NCBI GenBank assembly: GCA_013399875.1
Contig: VXAZ01005692.1
Location: 10,597 to 74,596 of the forward strand
Direction of reading: 5' to 3'
Origin: Gymnorhina tibicen
Taxonomy: Eukaryota; Chordata; Aves; Passeriformes; Artamidae
DNA: 64,000 nucleotides
A program made the position numbers and the translations under genes. The notes under the pieces were generated by a model, which saw nothing but the letters and a program-made list of their open reading frames with translations, did no database searches and had not been told where the DNA came from. Positions 1-10,510 of this stretch are shown here, in pieces (positions within the stretch are counted from its first letter, which is position 1; the number at the start of each line of letters is the position of its first letter).

Positions 1-3000
1 CCTCCCGCCCACCCCTGCGAGGGAAAGGTAAGTGCGTGTGAGTACCAGAGAGCAAAACCAAGCCCTATATGTTTAAACTGGCAAGTTCTGTGTTTGTCAT
101 GGAGCTGTAAAATGATACCCGAACAGATGAGGACAGGAACTTCTTGGAAGGCTCAAGCACAGACAGCAGGAGTGGGGGAATAGCATTTTGCTTTATTTCT
201 TTACATGCAATCCAAGGTTTTGTTTTTTTTTTTCCTTGCAGTGTTATATTTTTCTATCCAAAAATGGTTATGAGTCTGCCAGCTCTCAGAGGCAGCACTG
301 AGGGCTTGTCTGACACACCGGGGCCGAGGGCTCCGGCTGGGACGCAGCAAAAGGCACAACAACAAACACTGGCCTGGAGGGTTAAGGGAAAAGCAGAGCA
401 CGAGGGGAGCACCGTGATGGTGTGTGCAGTGTGTGCGGGCAGCGTCAGAGCTCACATCCCACTCGGACCCCGGCACCGGCCGTTTCCAGCTGCCGTGCCG
501 CACGGACACGCAGGGGACACCGGGGCCATGCAGATGATGCTCAGCTGCAGGCTGGGTTTGCACTGCGTTGTAGGAGAACGTGCGCTCAAAGCAGCAGCTC
601 CTGTTTGTCACCAGGATATAGTACCTGCTCCAGTGGGTGGATAATTTTAGGTGAATGAGAAAACTGCTTTTCTTTGGGTTCAAGCCACGTGCCGGGTGAG
701 ATGATGCTCTCAGCAGTGACTCCTCTCAGGTGCTGCGTGGTAGGGACACAGCCGCTTCCCTTGGCACGTGCTCCCCGGGTTATTTATCGCGCAGAGGTGG
801 TACCTGGCTTGTCTGGCTGCGGCTCCTGCGCGAGGTTACGGGGCGGGAGGCAGGGTGTGCACAAAGCAAACGCCGAGTTTCTCACTGCGATACCGTGCCT
901 GTCAAGAGACAGAGCGCAGAGTGACTGCATGCACGTGAGCTACCGATGATTTTAAGGATGCTCCTTTTTAGTTTAAATTAGGGGAAAATCATGAGCAAAA
1001 TCCTTAACAAAGCCAGAAAGGTTTATTCTCCAGTCATTCTCTGAGATGCGAGCCAGCCTCTGAGCTGCATTTCAGCTCTCACTTTGTCTTAAGGCATCAC
1101 AGATATCTGAACAACAACCAGGGTGTCCCCAGGGGGTGTCAGAGAGATTGACCTGGGCTCTGGGCACTGACCCAATGTGGTCCCTCGCACTTTTCTTCTT
1201 TCCCTCCAAACAGGCAGCCCTTAGAGAAGGGTGGGTGAGGGAAGATCAGAGAGGGCAGGGACCACCGGCACTGCTCAGGGCATCAGCAAGGATCTGCCCT
1301 GCTGCGGGGGTCCTTCACCCAGCACTGGCTGGGGGTGCCAGCCTGAAGGCAGCAGAGCCCTGACCCTCTGTGAGACACTGGCCTGGTGCTTTATGGCCAT
1401 CACCATGCCCCAGTGCAGCACAGATTGTCCCGGGGGGTCACAGCCTCCCCAGCTCAATGGCCTCCATCAAGGAAGGCCAGCACAGGTTTCTCACCCCTGT
1501 GGGCTGTCCTGGGGGCACACCTCATTTTGTGTTATGTTTGGGAGGGAAGGGGATGGGAAACCCGAGCTCCTGGAGTCAGGAGGGCTGCAAGAGCACCTGG
1601 ACTGAAAGAAAACATCAGTACCCGTGGAACAGCAGTGCTCCAAGAGGAGCCCAGGCTGTGGCTCCCATGCTCGTCCAGAGTCTTCCTTCACAGACTGAGA
1701 TCTGAGCACCCACAAACACAGTCACAGAGAGGCCATGAGGGAAAGCTCAGTGCATCCAGGGCTCCCAGCATTGTCACAGGGGTGACACTGAGGGGACATC
1801 ATAAGGACTGTGAAGCGTTCACAGTCAGCTGTGTGTTACAGATTGGTGGGGACCTGAGATGGCCAGTTTCTGGAGGCTTTGAGGATCACAGGGTGGGGTG
1901 CTGTCACAGGAGGGCCACACCAGCTCTTTGGACCCCACTGTGACAGCACAGACACTGTGGTCCCACTGGCTGTCCCAGCTCTCACAGGTGGTGTCTCAGG
2001 AGGGACATGCTGGTCTCTGTGCTCCAGGACCAGCCTGGGACTGTGGGAAAAGCCCTCATTCCCCACCCTGCTGGTCTGTCCACAAAGCCACGTGTTGGTC
2101 CAGGTAAGGGGGTCAACAGTCAAGGTGGCTTCTGGGTTGCCGGGGCCCTTCGTACCATTCAAAAACACCCTGGGAATGAGGGGATGGGTGCAGCAACCCT
2201 CCATCCCGCCCCGTCTGCCCCATCCCCACCCTCCCTGCGCAGCCCGGGGTGGTGCCCAGGGGCCGGGAGAAGTGGAGCACCAGAAGTAGGGCAGTGTGCT
2301 GGCCGTGGGGCAGGGACAGCCAGGGGCTGGGTGCTCAAAAACCCTGACACAGCTGGGCTTGAAGCCAGGGCGCGGTGTCCTGCCCTCACCCTGCTCAGCC
2401 CAAGGCAGACAGGGATCAACGGGGCAGGAGCTCTCCAGTGTCCTGGTCATCGTCAGGTCCAGAGGGACTGTTCCAGCCCCGGGGTTTGAAAAGCCTCCAG
2501 GGAACTGAACAGGCACAATTAAAAATGTGTCATTGGGAGCCACAGAACACCACAAACTGCTGGGCAGGGTCACAAAAATCCAGTTCAGCGACCCCGTGGC
2601 GTTGCACCTCCCTTCCCAGTGCAGTGGGATCACTGCTGGTGACAGGGGTCCCATGTGGGTGTCTGTGCATGTGTGCCCCCTCTCCCCTGTCAAGGTGAGG
2701 GACATGGAGGGGTATCACTGTGCTTCAGCACGGAGCTCTGCGGGCTAACCAAAAACAGATGTATAAAAATAAACAGAAATACTAGAGATGTGATTACCAA
2801 GGAAACGCATTTCCATACAGGAAAACGTCCAAAACTACTGTCATTTACTTCCTTTATTTATTTGCATTTATAGAAATGCTCCCACCCGAGGATCTGGGCT
2901 CAGCCCTGCCCAAATCGCAGGAACCGGAGCCTGCTGGACCCTTGCCCCGTCACCCACCCCCCACCACCACCATCGCACCCCTCCCACGAAGGAAAGCTGC

Positions 3001-3910
3001 CCCTCTCTGATGGGGCTCGGTGTGAGCCATGCTGGAAACTGCTTCCCTTCATCTCCCGTCTCTGCGCGCAGGGATTCCCCACTGGCTTTCCCAGGACCCC
3101 CCAGGGAAGGATTTTCTGGGCTCACCATGGGGCAGCCCCCCCTGCACCCAGCCCTGGGCAGCCAAAGAGGGAATTGGGCACTGAGAATTGAGGGGATGGC
3201 GCAAAGGGATGATATTGGGGCAGGGATATGGGGGATTTCTTGGTCCAGTTGCCAACAGAGAACATGAAGGGAGGAGATACAGGCTGAGGCAAATCAAAAG
3301 GAAAGCATTTTAACTTGCAAGAAATGGAAATGAGAGGAGTGAATTTGGGTCATTCCAAAGCATTTGTTCTACAGGAAATGAAATGTTTTACAAGCCTTTC
3401 CTTTCCTCCCTTTATTTTCCCTTTTCTTCCCTCTTTTGGGGGATTTACAACAATAAAAAAGAAGTTTTATTTATAAAATACACAAAGAAAATATTTGAGC
3501 TGTCCTTTTCCCCTGCAGCTGTACACAGCCCTCACACCCAGCTTCAGTCCAATCTAAATGGCACTGGGGGCTCATTTACCAGCCATCAGCAACAAAACAA
3601 CTGCACTCTTTGGCTGGGATTCTCTCAGATTATAGTCTTGCCTCCAAACCTTTCCCAATATCCACAAGAGCCTGGGCACTGAGCAGTGACATGAGGGTCT
3701 GGCACCGGGACAAGACCCACTGTGGGGATGAGCCAGCTCCCTCCCAGGGCCCAGACAGCCTGCGGAGATGCTGGGGTGCAGCAAGCCGGGCAAACCCCGA
3801 GGCTCCTCGTGTTCTGGGAGTGGCTGCAAAGGAGACTGGTTTGGAGAGAAGATTTTTGTTTGCGTGGGTTTGGGGGGGAATGTATTTGTTCGTGGTGCTG
3901 CTTTGCCTGA
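1..3910. other. Intergenic sequence, nothing recognised
   Basis: I see no gene with convincing splice sites and no repeat family that I can name in this stretch. Open frames occur on both strands, including a 289-codon minus-strand frame at 1836-2705. They overlap one another, and their translations are proline-, glycine- and tryptophan-rich without domain character, which is what GC-rich avian non-coding DNA gives. The part from about 1,700 to 2,500 is full of short imperfect repeats of the type CACTGTGACAGCACAG, so it may be an old degenerate repeat. Confidence 0.5.
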
Positions 3911-3990
3911 CAGAATCACGGGCTGGTCGGGTTGGAGGGGGCCTTAAAGCTCACCCAGCTCTCTCAGCCTGGAGGTGCTCCAGCCCTCAG
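3911..3990 (-). repeat. CR1 LINE 3' end fragment
   Basis: The plus strand reads as the reverse complement of a CR1 tail. It opens with CAGAATCACGGGCTGG, then GGTTGGAGGGGGCCTTAAAG, then a pyrimidine-rich CAGCCTGG segment. Only the terminal part of the element is present, as expected for a 5'-truncated LINE insertion. Confidence 0.7.
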
Positions 3991-4955
3991 GGCATTTTCG
4001 TGTGGGTGCAGGGACATGCACAATGCTCTGAGGGTGGCAGGAGGGTGCAGCTCTGGCAGGACAAGGAGCCCATGACCTGCAGAACATCCTCAGTACCCAC
4101 AGGAGGAAGGGACACCGAGGCTCTGGGGCTGCGCTGCCATTGCTGCAGGGAACATTTGGCACTGTGGACCTTTTGTTCCTGAGGAGCTCCTGCTCCATCA
4201 GCTCTCCCATGGGAGTTTGGGGATCCCACAGGACTGAGGGATGGTGCTGCGCTCCCCAGCAGGTGCAAGAGGCTGAGCCAGCAGCGCCCACTGCGTCCCC
4301 CACAACTCGGCAAAGAGCAGCTGCAGGGTGGATGACACAGTTTGCTGCTCTGCTCCGGCGCTGCCTCTGCCGGGTAATTAGAGCTGACAGGGTGTGTGCA
4401 GAGTTACTGGGTAATTGCCCACACACCTAAGGTGTGGTGGAAGTCGGGAGGTGAACCAAAATCTTCCACCTGACCTACATGCAGAGGTGCTGCCCAGCAG
4501 CAGCGGGACGAGGAGGTGGAGAGGAGGAAGCAAATGATGAAAGGCTTCTGCAGGCACAGCACAAACCTGGCCATGGAGAAGGGACTGAAGTAACCTCAAA
4601 CCAGGCTGGGAGGGGAAGGCAAGGCATGGGGCCTGGTGAGAGCATCCCTGCCCAGCTGGGGCACGGGGGCTGGCACGGTGGCTGCTCCAGCCCCGCAACG
4701 GTCAGGGGAGGGCTGGATTAGCAGGAGCCTCACGTGTAGGACGCGGCAGGTAACGCTCTGCTGGCTGCCCGTGGCTGTGCCCACATGTTGAGCTGATCAG
4801 GTTAACTGGCTCATTTGCCTGGGAGCAGGGAGCCAAGCACTAATGGCTTTGGACATGCAGCCTGTGCGATGCTCTGCTCTCCAACCCTTCTGGGGGCTGC
4901 TGCAGGTGCTGCCGAGCTGGCCCGGCTCAGGGCAGAGGGGCTGGGGCATAGCTCC

Positions 4956-5006
4956 CAGGAAATGGGCCAGGAAATGTGCCAGCAAACATGCCAGGAAACG
5001 TGCCAG
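4956..5006. repeat. 12-bp tandem repeat, about four copies
   Basis: Four consecutive 12-base units of the form CAGGAAATGNGC are visible, followed by a partial fifth. The units differ from each other at one to four positions. The array lies just upstream of a CR1 insertion and is a small minisatellite. Confidence 0.8.
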
Positions 5007-5100
5007 CTTCTGCAGCCACGGCCTCAACAGAGTGGTGCAGTCCCAGAGGTGCAGCAGTCCTGGCCTTGTTACACAGGCCAAGGGAACGGGGGTGCTGAGT

Positions 5101-5440
5101 CAGAGAACCACAGAATCGTGGCATCAGTAAGGTTGGAAAAAACCTCGAAGATTGTTGAGTTCAACTCTTCACCCAGCACCACCGTATTCAGCACTAACAC
5201 ACGTCCCCAAGTGCCACATCCGTACGGCTTCTGAATACTTCCAGGCATGATGATTCCATCACTTACTTGGGCAGCCTGTTTCAATACCTGACCACCCTTT
5301 CAGTGAAGAAAGTTTTCCTGATATCTAATCTAAACCTCCCCTGGTGCAACTTTAGGGCATTTCCTCTCATCCTTTCCAGTTCACAACCTTGGCAAGCAAC
5401 TGGAGAACAGAGATGAGGGCCAGGATAGCCCTTTCCTTCC
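5101..5440 (-). repeat. CR1 LINE 3' end
   Basis: The plus strand starts with CAGAATCGTGGCATCAGTAA and GGTTGGAAAAAACCTCGAAG. It then carries the usual antisense CR1 landmarks: CCCCAAGTGCCACATCC, GGGCAGCCTGTTTCAATACC, ATCTAATCTAAACCTCCCC, and GGGCATTTCCTCTCATCC. It is a 5'-truncated copy in minus orientation. Confidence 0.9.
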
Positions 5441-5899
5441 TCCCCTCATCTCCTCGAGCTCACCTCCAATACGTACAGAAAGTCTGGGGGCTTCAGCAGA
5501 GCAGAGGGACCAGGAGGAGGAAAGCAAAGCCCGAGTGACTGTCCCATCCTAACCTTGAACCTGCAAATAACTCTCACCAGCCAAGCACCGCCAGTGCACC
5601 AGCACTGAGCAGGCAGTGGCCACTTCCAGTCTTGTCAATCTCACGGTGCAGCAGGACCAAACATTCCTGGTGCCACCCAGCAGCCCCTGCCTGAGTCTCT
5701 CTCTCGCCCACAGAAACCAGAGATCTCCTGCATCTAGGTTTGCCTTTCATCAATCCATCCTGCTTGTGTCCCACCTTTCCTCCCCTCCCGGCCTTGCCCT
5801 TTCCTGCCTGCTGTGCCTGGCTTGGGGCCTGCCCATGGTGGGGACCTGCAGCCCTTTCCTCCCGCGGGGATGTGGCTCCAGGCAGCACTGGCCACGTGT

Positions 5900-6890
5900 C
5901 CGTACTCACTCTCAGAGCTCCCCTGGCCAGGCACCACCATTATCTGCTTTGCCTCGGCTCTCAAAGCCTGCGAGCCAACAGCCAGACCTTGGGTAGAGAC
6001 CAGTTCGTGTCCACCCCAGCCCCTTTCACAGAAACCAAACCAGGTCACGGCCGTTCAGGCTCAGGTTGTCACCAGCACCAAATTCTCTTCTCCAGCTCTT
6101 CAGCAAGACAAACTCTGAAGTCACCTCCCCTGCCTCTGTCTGGTAGAACAATCTGACCGTGATCAAGAATATCTGTAACACTTGTTCTCCCATCTATGCT
6201 CTGGAAGATAAGTTCTCCCATATCCACAGTTCCCAGGATTACTCATTCCTCCTGGATGAGGCCTTCTAATTCTTCCATTTAATTGCTCATGTTCCTGGCA
6301 TCAGTACAGAAATACTTGAACTGTTTCTGCCTGGTCTTATCTGCACTCTCAGCCGAGGAGGTGCCGTCCCCTTGCTGGCTGGAAGAGCTGCCTGACGTCG
6401 GTTTTTGGCAAGGTAGGAGCTCTCCCATTCCTCGCTGCTCTCTGCTCTTCCTTTCTTGGTCGCCCTGCTCCTGCTGACATGGTCGCCTTCCCGATGGATG
6501 TGGATTCCAGGCGGGGTGCAACCAAGGCCAAGAAAGGAAACGCTCGGAGACAGCCCTGAGACCCATCCACAGGGAACATCACTGCTTATCTGTCTTCCTC
6601 CTGATAACCTCCTTTTAATATTATCCACTGCAGACTCACCCTTTGCAAGTTCTTTATCCACTTTAATTCTGTGATCCCATCTTCCCGGGGTTAGCTAATA
6701 ATTTCCCATGGGTGCTTTATCCGATAGTTGCTTAAATCCAGACAGACACAACGCAGTGCAGAAAACCCATGGATTGCTCAGTCCCTGACAAGCTGCCTTT
6801 GGAAAACCCATGCTGCGTTTTATTTTTCCATACTTCTCACTGGCTTTATCTGTTGTCCAGTATAATATAAGCTAAAAAAACTTACGTATG
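5900..6890 (-). repeat. Possible ancient CR1-like LINE remnants
   Basis: Parts of this stretch, above all 6,690-6,890, resemble antisense internal sequence of old vertebrate CR1-like LINEs. The landmarks are CTTTATCCGATAGTTGCTTAAATCC and, about 80 bases on, CTTTGGAAAACCCATGCTGC. The resemblance is from memory of the family and the segment is heavily diverged. The 5,900-6,690 portion is weaker and may be unrelated. Confidence 0.35.
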
Positions 6891-7034
6891 ACACAGGCCA
6901 GACTATTCACCCTGCATTCATAGGGTGGTGGTGCAGTGCCTTGGACCGACTTCTGGCTGCAGCTCTGCTCCTTCAGAAGAACTGCCTCCAACCCCGTGGT
7001 TGTCCTACTTCTGTAAGTCCAGAGGAGGCCACGG

Positions 7035-7458
7035 AGCTGCTCCAGGGCTGGAGTCCCTCTGCTCTGGAGCCAGGCTGGGAGAGCTGGGGGTGCTCACCTG
7101 GAGAGGAGAAGGCTCCAGGGAGAGCTCAGAGCCCCTTGCAGGGCCTGGAGGGGCTCCAGGAGAGCTGGAGAGGGACTGGGGACAAGGCCTGGAGGGACAG
7201 GACCCAGGGAATGGCTTCCCAGTGCCAGAGGGCAGGGCTGGGTGGGATCCTGGGCAGGAATTGTTCCCTGGGAGGGTGGGGAGGCCCTGGCACAGGGTGC
7301 CCAGAGCAGCTGTGGCTGCCCCTGGATCCCTGGAAGTGTCCAAGGCCAGGCTGGAGCAGCCTGGGACAGTGGGAGGTGTCCCTGCCCATGGCAGGGGGTG
7401 GAACAAGAAGGGTTTTAAGGTCCCTTCTAACAAAAACGGTTCCATCATTCTGTGATTC
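7035..7458 (+). repeat. CR1 LINE 3' end
   Basis: This is a sense-oriented CR1 tail with little decay. It contains CTGCTCTGGAGCCAGGCTGG, GGAATGGCTTCCCAGTGCC, GCAGCTGTGGCTGCCCCTGG, GTGTCCCTGCCCATGGCAGG and the terminal CATTCTGTGATTC. The 5' side is truncated. Open reading frames on both strands here are by-products of the repeat. Confidence 0.92.
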
Positions 7459-8965
7459 ATGAACCAATCCTTCCAGGACTCTGAGGGAGAGGTGAGCTGG
7501 TTCCTCACAAGCTCTGTGCACTGAACTCTTGGAGCTTTCTGCTCACCCAGCCAGGGTCACTTTCATCTCCATGCTGTCACTCCCCTATTCCATAAGAGCC
7601 TCGTCACCGGTGGCAGTACCAAGGGTTCAGGCAGCTCCCTCCATCCTCCCACACTCACCCCAGACTCCCCTTGTCATAAATCCACTTGCCAGTTGTGCCA
7701 CCTTCAGCCCCAGAAGACTCATTTCCAAATTCCCAAGGGAAATCACACATTAAAAACAACCCTCTGTGTGCTAATCCTTTCCAGTGAGTTCCTCGTAAAT
7801 TCAGGTCATCTCCCCACCTCCACTGTGCTCACTCCTTGCCCTTCACCAGAAACAACCACAGAATTCCTCTGAAGGCCGCCCAAGTGTCTCTTCTCTCTGC
7901 TCATCTCCCCCACCCTGGCCTAGACACACTTGGTGTGTGACAGCAGGAACCTGTCCAGCACTTGTGTCTCTCCCTCTTGGCCTGCTCTGTCCCCTCAGCC
8001 TGCTCTGCCTGTCCCCTTCCACCCCCATGCTGGTTCCTGGTTAACACTGCTGTATCTGCCTTTCTTTCTTTAGGACCAGCTGCTGTCTTCTCTTTTATGG
8101 CCGACCCTCTGTTTCTCCTCCCTGAGCTTTGGGACACAAAACCATGGTCTCTGCTCCATTTTCTGTCCTTCTACCTTCCTCCTCCTTTGCCCCTGGGTTT
8201 CTCTGGAGGTTTCTGAGGGTGTCAATCCTTGTTCAGACCGTTTTACAGAGCAGTTCTCTGGTTTCTTTATGGTTCCTCCTTTCTCCTTTCCAGTATTGTT
8301 CTGAATTTCCCATTTCACTCCACCACAGTGTCCAGATGTTTCTCTACTTTTGAGTCTCTTCTCGTGCTCTCTGACACAGCCCCACTTCACCTCCAGCACC
8401 GGGAGGATGAGGTGGGGCAGCTCTGGGATCAGAATTGGGAATGCTTTCCAGCTTCTCTCAGCCTCATCTCTGTTTTTCCTTTTCTGTGTGGCTGAGAGTG
8501 AGAGGGGAATCAGCCCATGTGACAACATGGCAAAGGCTGCACCACTCTGACCCTTCGCCATGAGCATCCCACTTACAGAAGAAAGGAACTGCAGGACGTG
8601 TTCAGCCACACAACAGCTGGGATGCTGCAGAATGAGATATCCATTCCATTAAAAAGCTCAGAGATAAAATCCTCCTCTAGCGGCATTGTTATTTCCAGGA
8701 ACACCTTAAAGATGCTTTGATTTTCCTTTTCTTATGTCCTTGTTATACAACAGCAGCAAGAGCAGGTCTCCTCACAAGCACCATTAGCTACTTAACACGC
8801 CAGTCAGGAGGAATAAAACCTGGGTTTGTGGCTGTTCTTTGGGCCCAGTGCATTGAGCTATTCAGGGATAAACCAAAATCCCAGTGATATTCCAGCCCTG
8901 TAACCAAAAGGCTTTGGGGTGAGCCAGCTGTGACCTTACAGACCTGAAGAGTTCGATAAGAAAAT

Positions 8966-9264
8966 GGGAGGAGAGTTTTTGCAAGGGCATATAAGGGATG
9001 GGACACAGGGAATGGCTTCCCACTGCCAGAGGGCAGGGTTAGGTGGGATGTTGGGCAGGAATTCTTCCCTGGGAGGGGGGGGACGGGCTGGGATGGAATT
9101 CCCAGAGCAGCTGTGGCTGCCCCTGGATCCCTGGAAGTGCCCAAGGCCAGGATGGACGGGGCTTGTAGCAACCTGGGATGGTGGAAGGTGTCCCTGCCCA
9201 TGGCAGGGGGTGGAACAGGATGGTGTTTAAGGTCTCTTCCAACCTAAACCATTCTGTGATTCTC
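8966..9264 (+). repeat. CR1 LINE 3' end
   Basis: This copy belongs to the same CR1 subfamily as the one at 7.0-7.5 kb. It begins around GGGAGGAGAGTTTTTGCAAGG, passes through GGAATGGCTTCCCACTGCC and GTGTCCCTGCCCATGGCAGG, and ends at CATTCTGTGATTC. It has an insertion of a few bases near 9,085 (GGGACGGGCTGGGATGG) relative to its sister copy. Confidence 0.9.
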
Positions 9265-10206
9265 CAATTCTATCTCCACAGAAGCCACCATCATGAGATA
9301 GTTTTGTCAGTCAGGACAATCACACTCCTTGTGGATTCCACCTGATTTCACTTGCCTCTGGAGCAAAACGTAACATGTGAAGCGCAGGCCCCAAGCTCAT
9401 TACAGACAGGGTTCAGCAGAGCTGCCCTCCTGAGCCACCCAGTCACACAACAGAGACGTTTATTCTGGGACATTTATTCAAAGACATTTATTCTGGTACC
9501 CCATCCACAAGCCAGATTCTATCAGATGCAGGATTTGTTCACTTATAGACAAAGCAATGTCTCAAACTCAGGATCAGCAAGACCCAGACATCAGACCCAA
9601 AAAATGCAGCACAAACCTTTCAGAGTGTCCCAGCAGTCACTCATGTTGCCATTTTTCTGCCTCTTGCCTCCTGGCCCCTGGGCTGCTTTGTAAAGAAGTT
9701 CCACAGTGAAACCAGCCAAAGTCAAGAATTTCCAAGAGATGTGAAAATAGCAGAATGCAAATTTTGTGGAGGCTTGAAATTTCAAGTGATTTACCGGTGT
9801 CAAAGCCGTAAAATCAATTTGGCAGGTGTTCACTGGTTAAAATTAGTTTTAACTGAAAGCTGGAGGCATTATTGTGGGAGTCTTTGAGCATTGTTGTGGA
9901 TGCACAAGGCGCAGGCAGGACTGTGCATGGCGCATGTGTCGTGGGGTGTAATCCTCCTGGAGCGCCTCATAATGCTGTCTGTGTGGCTCGGGGAGCTCTG
10001 GGCGCTGAGACCATGGGGCTGGCACCACAAACCAGCACTTGCAGAGCTTTTCTGGTGTTTCCTCTGGCCCTGGGGAGGTCAGTGTGTGGGGGTCAGAGGC
10101 AGGTCCCTCCCCAGTGCAGTGTTAGTGCCTTGGGTGGGCTCCCAGGATAAACCCAGCCAGAACAGCTGAATTCCAGGAACAGTGAGGGGAAGTGATCTGA
10201 TTAACT
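9265..10206. other. Intergenic sequence, nothing recognised
   Basis: This spacer lies between two oppositely oriented CR1 copies. It is moderately AT-rich, and a short direct repeat of the phrase CATTTATTC occurs around 9,470-9,495. No exon-like signals were found. Confidence 0.5.
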
Positions 10207-10510
10207 CATAAAATCATCGAATCACAGGATTCTTTAGGTTGGAAAAGACCTTTAAGTTCCTCAAGTCCAACCACCCAAGGACCACCACTGTGTTTACCAC
10301 TAAACCATGTCCCCAAGTGCCACATCCACACGTTCCAGGAATGGGGACTCCCTGGAAGTGTTCAAAAAACCCTCCCAGGGGACTACCCTGGGCAGCCTGT
10401 GCTAATGCTTTACAACCCTTTCTATGAAAAAATATTTCCTAATATCCAATCTAAACTAAACCTTCCCCAGCAGGACCTGGGGACATTTCCTCTCATCCTG
10501 TCTCATTCGT
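10207..10510 (-). repeat. CR1 LINE 3' end
   Basis: This is an antisense CR1 tail. Landmarks in order are GAATCACAGGATTCTTTAGG, TTGGAAAAGACCTTTAAG, CCATGTCCCCAAGTGCCAC, GGGCAGCCTGTGCTAATGC, TATCCAATCTAAACTAAACC and TTTCCTCTCATCCTGTC. The copy is 5'-truncated after that. Confidence 0.92.

Noticed and set aside
1836..2705. A 289-codon minus-strand open frame
   Set aside because: Its composition is proline/glycine/tryptophan/cysteine-rich and without recognisable domain. Other long frames overlap it on both strands, and no splice signals support an exon.
2527..2748. A frame ending in a phrase that recalls the end of an immunoglobulin V domain (GYHCA)
   Set aside because: There is no upstream first cysteine, tryptophan or framework pattern and no recombination signal after it. 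The resemblance is a few residues long.
8070..8609. A 179-codon minus-strand frame rich in K, R and E
   Set aside because: I found no matching family, no splice-site pair and no start context. The pyrimidine-rich plus strand explains the charged composition.
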